A stretch of 64,000 nt of DNA from contig CM055319.2 of NCBI GenBank assembly GCA_029255685.2, forward strand, positions 32,203,068 through 32,267,067. The letters are read 5' to 3'. The notes below the pieces were generated by a model that saw only the letters and a program-made list of their open reading frames with translations, was not told the origin of the DNA and searched no databases. Position numbers and translations under genes: made by a program. The stretch comes from Silene conica. Taxonomy: Eukaryota > Streptophyta > Magnoliopsida > Caryophyllales > Caryophyllaceae. The stretch's first letter is position 1, and every line of letters starts with the position of its first letter. This document shows, piece after piece, positions 46,738 through 58,335 of the stretch.

Positions 46738-48518
46738 CGATAAAATAACTTCAAAAACGGAAACGAAGGAAAAATAACGTTCATCATTTTAATACTTGTT
46801 AAACATTTTAAACAAGTTAAGTATTTACTTAACGATCTCTTACACAATTAAGTAAATAAACCCGAGACCCAAACCCATACTAATCCAGGCACGGTGTAGC
46901 CGATTCAACCCGTATTGGTATAATTTGGTGGATTAACCCTTTAATCGGTTCTACTCTTAGAACTCTCGGTCGACAATTTTCTTAAAATTATCTTTAGCCC
47001 GAACTTTTTGCAACTTCGGTTACGAAAACTTTCGTTGAGATCGACCAAATTTCAAGGTGTAATCCTCATTACCCCACTTACCCAACGTGACAATTTTAGT
47101 ACCCCGGTTTAGCCGAGCCTACATGTTTGTGAAGAAGGGATTCATGGGTCCATACTCTTTGGTAAGGCTAAGTCTCAATATTTTAAACGTAAGAGATCTT
47201 ATCAATTATTATCTATCTCCTTTTAAGTGAACTAATTAGGTGAATTATCGATAATAAAATGATACGTTGAAGACCCAATACTCGATATGCATGACATGTT
47301 AATGACGATTTGGCTATGCATGCAACATATTAAAACAAAATAAAGCAAACGATAAATTCCTAGTATGGCCTTATCCTAGAAAAGAAATAACAAGAGTACA
47401 AATTCGGAAACCAACTCCTTTGGTCCCTTGAACTTGACGAGGCACGCAAATCGAGGCAAACACCGTCTTGATCGGAACTCCTTTCCGAATGGCACCGTCT
47501 TCAAGGTTCTCCGGAAATTACAAGAATTACAACTTTTCTAGTCTACTTTATACATTATAAAATAGAAATAAATTACAATTGGGTGATACGAGATCACAAA
47601 ATTACAACCGAATCGGTAACCCCTTACATTACGGGAAATACCTATTTAAAAACTAAGGCCATACTAGAGTAATTACAAGATTCAAAATAATGCAATAAAA
47701 TATGACATTCATAAGAAAAACGCAGCAATATATATATGTTATGAATATGTTCATTTTAATGCCAAATCGCCCTAACAACTTATTATGTGGAAATTAACCC
47801 GGTTTTATGAGATTTTAGCATTTTTAACTCTTTTAAAATGCATAAATTAAAACATAAACAACTTATGTTCTAAATAATATCCTAACACATTTTAGGATTC
47901 AAAATTAGTCATAAATAATTTTGATAATAATTAACACTTTAATTATATTAATATTGTTCATAATGCCTTTAAAAGCATAACATTTACGAATTAAATCCAA
48001 ACAAATATAAAATTTCGAAAATTTTGGATTTTATTTTCACTAACATTCTGAAAATATTACTTTAATATTTATAATGTAAAAATTTTGGTCATTTATTCGA
48101 AATTTAACTCGAAATATCATCTATTAATGGCCAAAATTACCTCTTAATACGGTTTTAACAATAAAATCGTAAAACATGCTATACAAAATCATATTGTACC
48201 AAATTTTACATACATTAAGTAAAATAAGCATGTGAGGTCGTGTGAAAATTACAAGGCTAGAAACATTTTCTTTCTATTTTAATCATTTAACTCGATTTTG
48301 TCATAAAAATACATATTAAACGATTAAAATTTATATTATGAACAATATATTAAATCTCATAAATTATCAATATAACCTAAAAACATTTTAGGACCAGATT
48401 TAATTTACATGCCAAAATGTCGAGTGATATATATATATGAGTCTTGAAATATTAGTTTTGTTTTAAGTCTCAAAAACTCGGAAAAAACTATAAACCGATT
48501 AAGCATGCAACAACGAAT
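46738..48518 (-). other. Copia B leader, no gene
   Basis: About 1.8 kb, AT-rich, no frame of note. The length equals the copia A leader. The GGTCGACC cassettes of copia A are absent here. Confidence 0.75.
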
Positions 48519-48530
48519 GCTCTGATACCA
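48519..48530 (-). other. Copia B primer binding site, tRNA-Met type
   Basis: TGGTATCAGAGC on the minus strand, two bases from the LTR end at 48533. Confidence 0.95.
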
Positions 48531-48979
48531 ATTGTTGGGTTCTTATACCTATTTAGTCATACTAAAATTAATTATCTTATAATTAGTAGATCTTATGCAT
48601 GCTTAACAATATATAAGGCGAGATCTATGATGAAAGATAAGCTCCCTTACATTGATAATCTCGGCTAATATAGGGCACAAGTGAAGTCACCTTCTTCACT
48701 TGTTCTTGAGCTTAACACACGGATGATCCTCCTTGAACCTTCAAAGAGATGATGGCATCCAAAAGATGAACACCAAGACACACTGCACCCAAAGTTTTGA
48801 ATATTTTTTCCTAGAAACTTGATACAAAATGCTAGATTGTAGAAGGAGGCACACGGTTTAGGGTTAAGAAAAATAGGGTTTATTTTTCTTTCTCACTTTT
48901 TTTCTTTCTAAAACAAAACCCTAAAAATGATAGTGAATGAATGATAATGAGAAGAGGGAACAAAACTCTCTTTTGTTCT

Positions 48980-51781
48980 TGTGACACCCCGCGATATATC
49001 ATAAAAATAAACAAGTTATTTGCAGCGGAAATACGACATTTTTAAAAACTTTTCGACATATTTATTAGAACTTTTTCGCGGAATATCAAAACAACATGCG
49101 GAAGACTAAAAACTAATGAGAATTTATAAATTATACAAAATAACTTAAATAGACGAGGGATAAGGTATCCCACGATAACAACATGAATTAAATCTAAACT
49201 AAGCGTAAGGGTAATTGTCGAATTATCAACAATGCTCGCTAGACACACGTCTTCCCCAAACAGCACCAACCTACATTCATGAAACATGAACGCCACAGTC
49301 AGTGGGGAGTAACTCAGGGTTCTCCCAGCCACTTTATGTCAGAAAACATGTAAACGGTAATACTAAACATCTTATACATATGAACAGGTATATAATTTCA
49401 GAAACAACCATATATGCATTACCAAACGTAATCAACATGATCAATGTATGGGCGATAAACCAAAACATGTGATAACAGCATGAATCAACATGTGTAACAG
49501 AATTAAAGCCAACATATGAGATAATATCAGAATCAAGGAAACATCCAAGCAAAGAATACACATAGTCAGAGTGTATAACCACTGCCTCTGACATACCAGA
49601 GCGTATAACCACTGCCTCTAGCTACTGGAGCGTATAACCACTGCCTCCAGTCCTGCCTCCGATTACATGAATAGAATGAACGCCGTCAGAGCGTATAACC
49701 ACTGCCTCTGACGTACCAGAGCGTATAACCACTGCCTCTGGCTACTGGAGCGTATAACCACTGCCTCCAGCTACGGAGCGTATAACCACTGCCTCCGAAT
49801 ACTATGTATAGCGTATAACCACTGCCTATATGTCTAAGACCTGGCCAGACCTCTCGATGTAATGCCTTACACCGAACGACACACGGGGACCGGAGCGTAT
49901 AACCACTGCCTCCGACCAATCCCGAACAGAGATAAATTCCCATTGCATGGGTGGTGTTAGTTCATTACAGTGATACACAAATCGTATCACCGCTATCTAT
50001 TCACATGTCAAGGCAACATAACCGTCGCCAACACAATTTTAGGATGACATAACCGTTAACCCACTCATTTAAACATACATGAGCCAATAAAAGATGAATA
50101 ATACAAAACTTATATCCGTTCCATGCCAAAAGAGAACACACGGGATTGAATAATGAAATAAAAGTTCTAAACGCATTTTGACATTACAGCTGTCCTCTGC
50201 CGTAAAATTCATAATTAATTCAAATAAAATCGAAATGATACAAGGCCAATTGGGTCGGTTTAATAAGACTTTTATCTACAATATTTGTCAGATAAACATT
50301 TCCAAAAGACGAACTTAACAGGGGGTTATTGACTGATCTTTACAGTGTGTCAGAAACCGTCACACAAAATGTATTGCTTCATAAAATGGGTTTAACATAT
50401 CATTTTGGGGCAAAGCAAAATCTTAAGATCATCTAAAATCTTCAAAGTTTAATTATTGAAAAGGAACAGAATCATTTCAAAGTTTAAAAATGGTTTTCGA
50501 AACAATCTTTGAGCTACTGTCCGTTCTGCGAGTATTTCAGCGCACTGTTCGTAAATAATTTATTGTGAACAAACGACATGCAAGAAAATTACGAAATTTC
50601 AGAGGTAGACTCTTAACTCAAAATAAACAGGGCTCTCTTTTCAACATTTTCAAAGAAGGATACTCTAAGATGTCGAAATAAATTGTACAAGACAATGGAC
50701 AGATTTGTCAAGGTGCTGAAACATCATGAATTAACCATTGTAAGCAAAACACTATGAACTTGAAAGACTATCAAACTAATCATCCTCAATGATCATAAAC
50801 TCATTTAACCATACAATCCTTAATGAATTTCCACAATTAAAAACTCATCCAACACAAGCATGCATGATGAAATTGATCCAAACATATGATTTATTAACCT
50901 AATCATGCCACTATTTAATCAAAAACAATCCTAGTATACTAAACATTACTAGCATATAGTCATGCAAACAAAGATGATAAAGTCGAGTAACCCATCACCG
51001 TTACCTTATAGCTCTTCAATAAGCATGATTTTGACTCAAAGCCACTCCGGTTTGGACAACCGAACTAGCTACACATAAATAAACGAGGTTAGCTTAGAGA
51101 ACCGTGCCTTAAAGACCACGACCAGAGTATATTAAGGAAGAATTTTGATACTTTTATTACCTAGAAAGATGGAGGGCGAAGAGAGGAAGAGATAGGCGCA
51201 AAAATCGTCGAAAACGGATAAGAAACGAAGATTTTACGACCGTTTTACGGTTGAGGTGCACAATAATGGAGTCTTTGTATTTTGGGGTTTCTTAGCTGAA
51301 AAAAGATTAAGTAAAGGAATGAAGAAGAAGGAAGGAAGTAGAAGAAATGACCTTGGGCAGCAAGGCAAGGTTTAGTACTCAGCCATGTGTCCCAAAGGAC
51401 ATGTGGAAAAGAGTATAGAGTAAGCAACGAGCGTGGGTCTCGTTAGCGGATGGTCCGTGACAGCCTTTCGTATTTTCGGCATAATTTCCTCCACAGAACT
51501 CCGATTGACGTGTTTTCGGTGGCGTTGGAAAGCTAAGAAAACGAGCTAAAACGTTTATTTTATAAGCAAGAGCTAAATATGCTTGTAAAATATTTTAAAA
51601 TTAGTAACAAGGACTGAGTAGTTGTTTGCGACTTTAAGAAGTATAAGTTTAAGACGGACATATTAATATCATTGTCAAAAACGATATATTTTAAATGGAA
51701 TTTTATTTATTATGGATCATTATTATTACTAAAATAAGATTTTAATAATATATAAATAATTGGAAATTACGGGGTGTTACA
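48980..51781 (-). mobile_element. Solo LTR 2, chromovirus type
   Basis: 2802 bp, TGTAACACCCCGTAATTTCC on the minus strand to GGGGTGTCACA, with GTTCT target duplications at 48975-48979 and 51782-51786. It has no primer site, polypurine tract or genes. It shares the CAGTGGGGAGT block (49298-49308) and general layout with solo LTR 1. Its main internal feature is the hairpin array at 49567-49917. Confidence 0.9.
49567..49917. repeat. Nine dispersed hairpins with a constant loop and varying paired stems
   Basis: The core CGTATAACCACTGC (TGTATAACC... in unit 1) occurs nine times at irregular spacing. Its flanks pair: GTCAGAG/CTCTGAC, CTGGAG/CTCCAG, CCAGAG/CTCTGG, CGGAG/CTCCG and TATAG/CTATA. Only unit 2 (near 49600) has one mismatch in its stem. 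The minus frame at 49686-49943, rich in GSGYTL, is an artefact. Confidence 0.95.
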
Positions 51782-52497
51782 GTTCTCACCTTTGGGACGG
51801 CCGAGACCTATGGTAAGAGTGCCCAATGGTTGGCACATCTACCTTATACAATGTCTCCCATGCCTCTGATCTTATTAATTGCATGTCTTACTTATGTTCC
51901 TAACTCATCTTATGTAACATTGTATGTTTGTCAATGTGTGACATATCACACGGTTCTCTTAACCAAACGGACCTCATACAACATTAGCTAGGATAACTTT
52001 GCATAAGTAATTCGTAGTTTAACCATTAAACTCTTTATCGTAAATTATAAGTAATTAATCAATTACTTATAATATATATATATATAGTTATTACAACAAT
52101 TGTAGTTTTAATTATTTCATTCAACAACTTTACGTTTCATAAACATATAAATAATAGTGATGACATTTCAATCACTAAAACAATTTATAATCTTATTATA
52201 AATTATCTCCTTATTTTATTCATAATCTAGAAATGAACTAACTCGTATCATATACAGTTATTTCATTTATCATTGAGAGAGTTGTCCTAAAGGTGTGACC
52301 TAAAGGGATCAACTGGTCACCACCGTCATTACGACAGTAATGTCAAACTCTAGCAAGCCAATCATTACCGATTAATGTTGACCAGTTGACTTATGATAAA
52401 GAATCATCCCATGAATATTCTTTTATAGTGATTTGTCAATTTAATATATAATTGACGTGATCACATTATTGTCGAGGACACTTACTCCAACAGTAAT

Positions 52498-55400
52498 AGC
52501 ATTACAAGTGATAGGGGTCATAACATCCTTCTTCCTATAAGATAGGCCATACATAATGGAATGCTTTCCTACTTTGAAGGTTAAAGTCCTAGTGCCTATA
52601 TCTATGATGGCTCCCGCGGTGTGGAGGAAAGGTCTTCCTAGTATTATAGGTATATGGGCATCCTCTGGGATGTCCAGTACTACAAAGTCAACTGGGAAGA
52701 AAAACCTGTCAATACGCACAGGGATGTTTTCCAACACCCCTATGGGTTCCATAGATGTACGATCTGCCATCTGGACCGTCATGCTGGTTATTGCAAAATT
52801 GGTCATTCCTAGTTTTAAGGCAACACGTAGGGGCATGACACTGATACTGCTAAACTAAAGTCTGTCAAGGTAACCAGATTATGGGGGTTTTGGTTGATTG
52901 TTATAACTAAACTAAAAGTAGTGAAGGAAAGGGAGAAAAGAAAAGCGTAAAGAAAAGAGTATAAAAATATAAGGGAGAGAAAACTAGGATAGTCGGTTCA
53001 CCAATGAAAGTGTAACGATTGGGGTTTAGGTCGCAGATCAGTCGCAATTATCGGTCTAAGGGGTAGTGAAAAGGTCCTCTCGGATCGCTATTCGCCCTAG
53101 AATGCTTCTAACGGGCTCTCGCAACTTATTAGGGCACTCTAATGTTTATGACAGGTCTAACCCTCACCAGGCTTTCGATCTTAGGTCGGGGTTTACCATA
53201 CGAGTAATTAGCTACGTCGACTTAACCAATTAAACACAAATAAATGTCATAATTAACAACAGAGACAAACTACCAACAACGGATCTAACCTAAACGAACA
53301 TCGTCACATTATCATTGGATCACCTATATCCTAGTTAAGAGGATTAGCTACGCATAATAGAGGGAACGATTGAGATAGAATAAATAATGGAAAGGGAGTA
53401 CATGATCGCGATAATAAAATTGCAAGATAAAACAATAGAAAGCAAGTAGTAAAGTAATGAGAATAAAATGAACAAAGGAAATTAAATTACCGAATGTAAA
53501 TGGCAAGACAGAATTCTTGAAGGCTGGGAAATGCTAAAAGAAATATTACTGACTACAAGTTTCTTACAGTAAAGCTAAAAAGGTAAAAGATGAAAGTGTA
53601 GATTAAAGTAAAAAGAGTAGTCTAAAAAGAACTCAAAAGCTGCTTAAAAACGAAATAGTATGATTCCCATCCGATGACATAATGGGCTTAGGTTAAATTT
53701 GGGCTTCGGAAAAGAAAAATTGGTCGATCGACTTGGGAACTGGTCGATCGACTTTCTTATCGACCAAAAGTGGTCGATCGACTAAAACACTAGTTGATCG
53801 ACTTAATAATCGACCGCATAAGGCCTTTTTTACAGGAAAGGTTCCTATATTGCAGGGGACAGAAAAACTACCAGGATCATCGAGTTTATGAGGGGCAATA
53901 ACATGCGATAGAAAACTGGATGACTCCTCAGTGAGAGCCACCGACTTAACCTTATCTAAAGACCTTTTTCTTGACAAAAGTTGTCTCATAAACTTAAGAT
54001 ATGAAGGAACCTGTTGGACTAATTCTAAAAACGGAACTTGAAAATTTAATGAACGAATTACATCTTTGAATTTGTGAAAAGATACCTGGTCCTTCGAAGG
54101 TATGAGTCTTTCTGGGAAAGGAGGGGCTGATGAAGAGTCGGTATTTGCAGCCCTTTTCAGAAACCTAGAGGTCTTATCACCCCGAAAAAGGAAATCCCTT
54201 AAGTTGTTCGGCAATTCGGGACGAAAAGGGGCCTCTCCCTCCGCATCGGTGGTCGGTCGACCCTCTTCCTCGGTCGGTCGACCACTTTCCTGTACAGCAG
54301 GATTTTCCAGATTCTACTCAGAGGTCGGTCGACCTGGCTCCTGGGTCGGTCGACCTCCCTCGCTGTTACTCGGCTGGTTTTCTTTTTCGCCTCCCACTTT
54401 AGCTCCACTTCGTAGGGATATGATATTGAGAGTCTCTTTTTTCTGGTCCGTCTTGGTCGAAAGTTGACCCGAAGCCCTAGTATCGTTCTTGCTCGCAATT
54501 TGAGCAATCTGAGATTCTAACATCTTCATCTCTGCCTCTCTAGCCTGAGATTCCTTCTGAACCAACCCAATGAGATTTTGGATAAGAGTGTCTATGTTGG
54601 GTGGTGGATTTGAAGGTGGTTGAGGGTTGAAGGGTGGTTTTTGGAAACCTTGCTTATGTGGGGGAATGTATGTGGAGTTTTGCTGAGGTTGCATGTGTTG
54701 TGGGTTGAGAACATTCTGGCTTGTCCACCTCATGTTGGGATGGAAATTATTATTATTTGGGTCATAAAAATTGTTCCCACGATAGTGTTGGAAAGCGGCA
54801 CATGTCTCATTGGATGAAGTACAGAATTTTGACACGTGCCCTTCTCCACCACACCTCTCACAAGCAAAGGGTCCGTCTTGAACGGCATTCACCTGATAAA
54901 TACCTCCCTAGCTCCCACTTCCTAGATCGAACTTCCCTCCAGCTTCTAGTTTCTCTAACTTGGCCGTCAAGGCCTCAATATCAGCCAGGTTATACTCAGC
55001 TTTCCTTTGATTGCCTCGGGAAGTTCCATGTTCAGCACGGTGCACAGCAACATCCTCTATTAGTTTGAGACCCTTAGTCTCTCCGGAATTGTCCTGGAAT
55101 CTTCCATTGGCCGCGGCATCTAAGTAGGCCCTGCTGTCGTCGTAGAGGCCATTGTAGAACTGGTTACAAAGAAACCATTGTTCGAATCCATGGTGTAGTA
55201 TGGATCGAACAAGTCTCTTGAACCTGTCCCACGCCTCACTAAAATCCTCATTGGGGCCCTGCTTAAAATTTGTAATCTGCGCCCTCAAAGCATTAGTCTT
55301 GGATGCAGAATAGTATTTCCTGTAGAATGCTAAGGCTAGGGTATTCCAATCCGTGACTCCCGCAGCAGTGCGGTCCAAGTCTCTGTACCATTCCCTTGCA

Positions 55401-55925
55401 GCGTCCCTAAGAGAGAAGATAAACATGGTCTGCTTAATCTGGTCCTGTGTCACTCCTTCTGGGGGTGCAATAGAGCATATGTAATCTGTGAAGATTTCAA
55501 TATGCTTTGCAGCATCCTCATTGGCCGAGCCTCCAAATTGGTTTCTTTCAACCATAGTGATATAGGCAGGCTTGGCCTCGAATGGCTTCCCAGTACCTAC
55601 AGGTAAAGTAAACCCTTTGTATAGGTCCTTTGCCTGAGGCATGGAGTGACTGGCAATAGTAGCTTCCTCTGTCATGTTTTCTTCTTCTTTCGGAAAAACT
55701 TGCAAGTAGGTAAAAGGTGGTGTTTTTGGTGAAGGTGGATTGTTGGGTGAATTTGGTTGTGAAGTTGGTGTTTTTGGTGAAGATGGTGGTGGTTGTTCAA
55801 AGATGTCTTCTTGGAATAAGGAAGATGGTGAACCTCCTTCCTCACTCGCTAGAAGTTGCTTCCTCCTTTCTCTTAGGGTCCTCTCAAGCTCGTGGTAGGA
55901 TTTCTCCTTGAACTGACCTGCGCAT
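52498..55925 (-). pseudogene. Athila I gag-protease (broken)
   Basis: Homologue of the Athila III polyprotein. The expected start is ATG 55925. An 8-bp loss shortly after it shifts the frame; then the capsid region (REWYRDLDRTAAGVTDW), stop TAG 54908-54910, knuckle CERCGGEGHVSKFC, stop TAG 54314-54316 within the GRPT region (54238-54360), and the protease start VPCNIGTFPVKKAL. The patch 52858-53818 replaces the catalytic DLGA segment. The protease end (IPIILGRPFLHTAGAIIDIG) follows to 52498, where copia B enters; the tail is at 32860-33252. Confidence 0.92.
52858..53818 (-). other. Athila-like LTR fragment patched into the protease
   Basis: About 960 bp of a third LTR subfamily: it contains the GGGGGTTTTGGTTGATTG block, the usual LTR layout and TGGTCGATCGAC motifs at 53720-53815. 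Both LTR termini, the primer site and any target duplication are lacking. It replaces about a dozen bases around the protease active site. Confidence 0.75.
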
Positions 55926-56023
55926 AAGATGGAAAGTACAAGAAAAAGGTGAGAAGGTTTAAGGAACAAAAGTTCCTTAAACAAAGAGAAACAAAAACAA
56001 AAACAGTAAACACTGGCGTCACC

Positions 56024-56041
56024 TCCCCGGCAACGGCGCCA
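56024..56041 (-). other. Athila I primer binding site, tRNA-Asp type
   Basis: TGGCGCCGTTGCCGGGGA on the minus strand, five bases from the LTR boundary at 56047. Confidence 0.95.
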
Positions 56042-56046
56042 AAATT

Positions 56047-57293
56047 TGACACCCGTCATTGAGGGGTGTCAAAGATAAGATTTATAAAACCTCAGCTTAA
56101 ACTGTAGATAGGATAAGTCAAGGGTCGAACGACAAGGAGACAAGGTTAAATATGTTTGCGAATTTAAAGTCTATTACAAGTAACCAAAAAGGGGGTTGAT
56201 TTAAGATTTGAACTAACAACTAAAAGAGCAAATAAACAAGAGAATTAATATAAGGTAAAAAGGAGATTAGGAACTTTGGTTCCCCATGGTTAAAACAAGT
56301 CAATGAAAGGTAAAATAACCAAATAACACAATCCCAAGGAACAAAGAATAAACCTTTAGGTCAATATTCTACCCAATCCTTACGGTCTTAGGGTTCCTAG
56401 AAAAGCACTAAACTTTCGTTCATATGGCAATCCCAAAGTTGTTGTTAAACTAATCCTAATAATCTTTCAATCCTAAGTATTAGTTCACCAACAACAATGG
56501 GGGATTGGTAATTCAATCATTAAACTTATCAAAATCAAGTCTTTACCATGGTTCCCCTAATTCCTAATCACAAGAATTAGCTATGCATACTTTTAATTAT
56601 GAAACTAACAATAACAAGAACTAAGAACATTAAAGGAATCAACATAATTAAAGATGACAATAAAAGGGAAAACATGAATTGAGAAACAATAATAAGATGA
56701 ACAACAAGATTAAATTAAAGGGAAAGATTAATTGTAGCAACCTTACAACTTAATTGGAATTAAGAACAAAAGATGAAAACTTGGAATAAAATCTCTTTCT
56801 AACTATGGAGTTTTGAATAACATGGAGTGCTTGACCTAATTTTCGAGTTTAGGTCTCCTTAAATAAGTTCCAATTACAAGATTAGGTAAGTAAAACACGA
56901 AATAAAAGACGCGGACACAGCTTCTGGGTCGGGCGACCTCTTTTCCGGGTCGGTCGACCGCTTCTGTTGACACTGGGCTTTTCCGTATTCTGGGCTTAGG
57001 TCGGTCGACCCCTTTTGTGGGTCGGTCGACCTTTTCCTGTACGTATCAGTTTGAATTTGGCCCAATAACAACACTTGGATGTGCAATCCGGATCCTTGCT
57101 CCGCATTATTACTCAAAACAGCTTCCGGAGGGCGATTATAGTTTGGTTTTGTCCACTTCCGCGTATTCCTACATTTAAAACATAGAAATGCCAAAGTAAA
57201 CCGTTTCGGGAGAAATAGCAACTAAAAGTCACAAAAATATAAGAAAATACGTGCCAAAAGAATAAAAAAAATGCATAAAATAGGCACGTATCA
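56047..57293 (-). repeat. Athila I 5' LTR (different subfamily)
   Basis: 1247 bp, TGACACCCGTCATTGAGG on the plus strand to GGCACGTATCA. It has the same general layout as the other Athila LTRs but is strongly diverged from, and ~350 bp shorter than, the 3' LTR at 19820-21412. Cassettes at 56926-56962 and 57000-57033. Confidence 0.88.
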
Positions 57294-57298
57294 TCCCC

Positions 57299-57790
57299 TA
57301 CATAGCTCACCAGTTGGATAAATTTCCTATAGTAAGCCTCTACTGTCATGTCTTCCGTCATCCTGAATGTATCAAACTCCTCCCTTAGCTTGCTTTTCTG
57401 GAATTCTGGTAGAAACACCTCATACAAGATCTTTTTGAATGCGATCCAAGCAACAAACTCGGTCCCATCCCCTCGAGCTGCCTCTCGGATCTCTCCGTTG
57501 TTCCCGGTCCACCAGTCTCCAGCCATACCCCTCAGATAGTGGGCTGCTTGGTCAACCCTCAATTCTTCGGGACAATCCACCAACTCGAACAGGTTACTGA
57601 ATTCCCGGCACCAGGCTCCTAGCAAATGAGGTTCCCCCTCTCCGGTGAATTGGGTAGGGTGATGCCTCGCGATAATCGTGCTCATTTTCACGGAGTCCAT
57701 ACGTTTGGCCTTTAGGGCCTCATTTTCAGCTATCAAACGGTCCAATTATTCTTGCGTGATGTTAACGGCATTGTCTCTTCGCGAAGGCAT
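57299..57790 (-). pseudogene. Gypsy gag N-terminal half
   Basis: Starts at ATG 57790 (MPSRRDNAVNITQE), has a stop TAA at 57746-57748 (CAA plausible), then DRLIAENEALKAKR (coiled-coil-like), FTGEGEPHLLGAWCREFSNL, YLRGMAGDWWTGN, FKKILYEVFLPEFQKSKLREE and MTVEAYYRKFIQLVSYVGD: a Ty3-type Retrotrans_gag domain. It is split here by Athila I and continues at 19819. Confidence 0.92.
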
Positions 57791-58335
57791 ACTATAACAC
57801 AAGAAAAGAAATGAGTCCCGACGCATGTGGGCACCCATTTGGGTTATGGCTAAAATCCCTAAACAATAAAGTCTATCATTAACTATCAGATTGAATAACA
57901 AATAACTGTAACATGGCTCGGGATCACATAACCGCATATCACTAGACATGATAACAGAAGAATTATTGACATGTTTCAAATCACTTACATATTCATATTA
58001 ATATACACCTCTTTATTCAAACAATTCTTTCATGCTCATGCCCCTCCCGGCTTTTCCAAACAGTCACATATATTAAGAGTTCTCATAACATACTTATCAC
58101 AGTATGCTATCACTTCCACCACCTCCTAACCTACCCTTTTTCTCTCGTATATGCACTCTGGGTTCCCGGGTAAAACTGAGAGGGCCAATGGTTCGGTGTG
58201 AGGGGGCCCCAGACTCATACTTTTCCTTTAGTGTGCTCCTAACAGTCCTATCTCGGTTTTCATTTTATTTAGACTCTCCTACGTTCATTGGGTTCATTAG
58301 GTTAGGCCTGAGGATCGTTCGCTCTGATACCACTT
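57791..58335 (-). other. Gypsy leader with tRNA-Met primer site
   Basis: The primer site TGGTATCAGAGC is 58321-58332 on the minus strand. The next ~200 bp (GGCCCCCTCACACC, ACCCGGGAACCC) match the LARD leader at 7930-8130, which ties the two elements to one family. No gene. Confidence 0.85.

Larger units (their letters stand above)
33253..52492 (-). mobile_element. Copia element B, full length but disrupted
   Basis: Target duplication GTAAT at 33248-33252 and 52493-52497 inside Athila I. Minus order: 5' LTR (52492-48533, holding solo LTR 2), tRNA-Met primer site, leader, gag, protease, integrase, [Athila III], reverse transcriptase, RNase H, polypurine tract, 3' LTR. Two frameshifts, one nonsense codon and a shortened gag make it non-functional even without the insertions. 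Confidence 0.95.
48533..52492 (-). repeat. Copia B 5' LTR, split by solo LTR 2
   Basis: Segments 48533-48979 and 51787-52492 align with the 3' LTR at 33253-34402. The block between them is the solo LTR plus one copy of its target duplication. Confidence 0.93.
19820..57293 (-). mobile_element. Athila-type element I (host of most nested insertions)
   Basis: The target duplication TCCCC is at 19815-19819 and 57294-57298, within gypsy gag, and the gag frame closes exactly when the element is removed. Minus-strand order: 5' LTR (57293-56047), tRNA-Asp primer site, gag-protease pseudogene, non-coding 3' region, polypurine tract, 3' LTR (21412-19820). No reverse transcriptase or integrase belongs to it. 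Its two LTRs are different subfamilies. It contains the MITE, solo LTR 1, Athila II, copia B and the LTR patch. Confidence 0.9.

Noticed and set aside
49567-49917. CRISPR-like array of a short repeat with spacers
   Set aside because: The repeat core is only ~14 bp, spacing is irregular, the host is a plant LTR, and the flanks pair with each other rather than being unique spacers.
49686-49943. 85-codon minus frame with repeated GSGYTL
   Set aside because: It is the translation of the hairpin array, with no start context or homologue.
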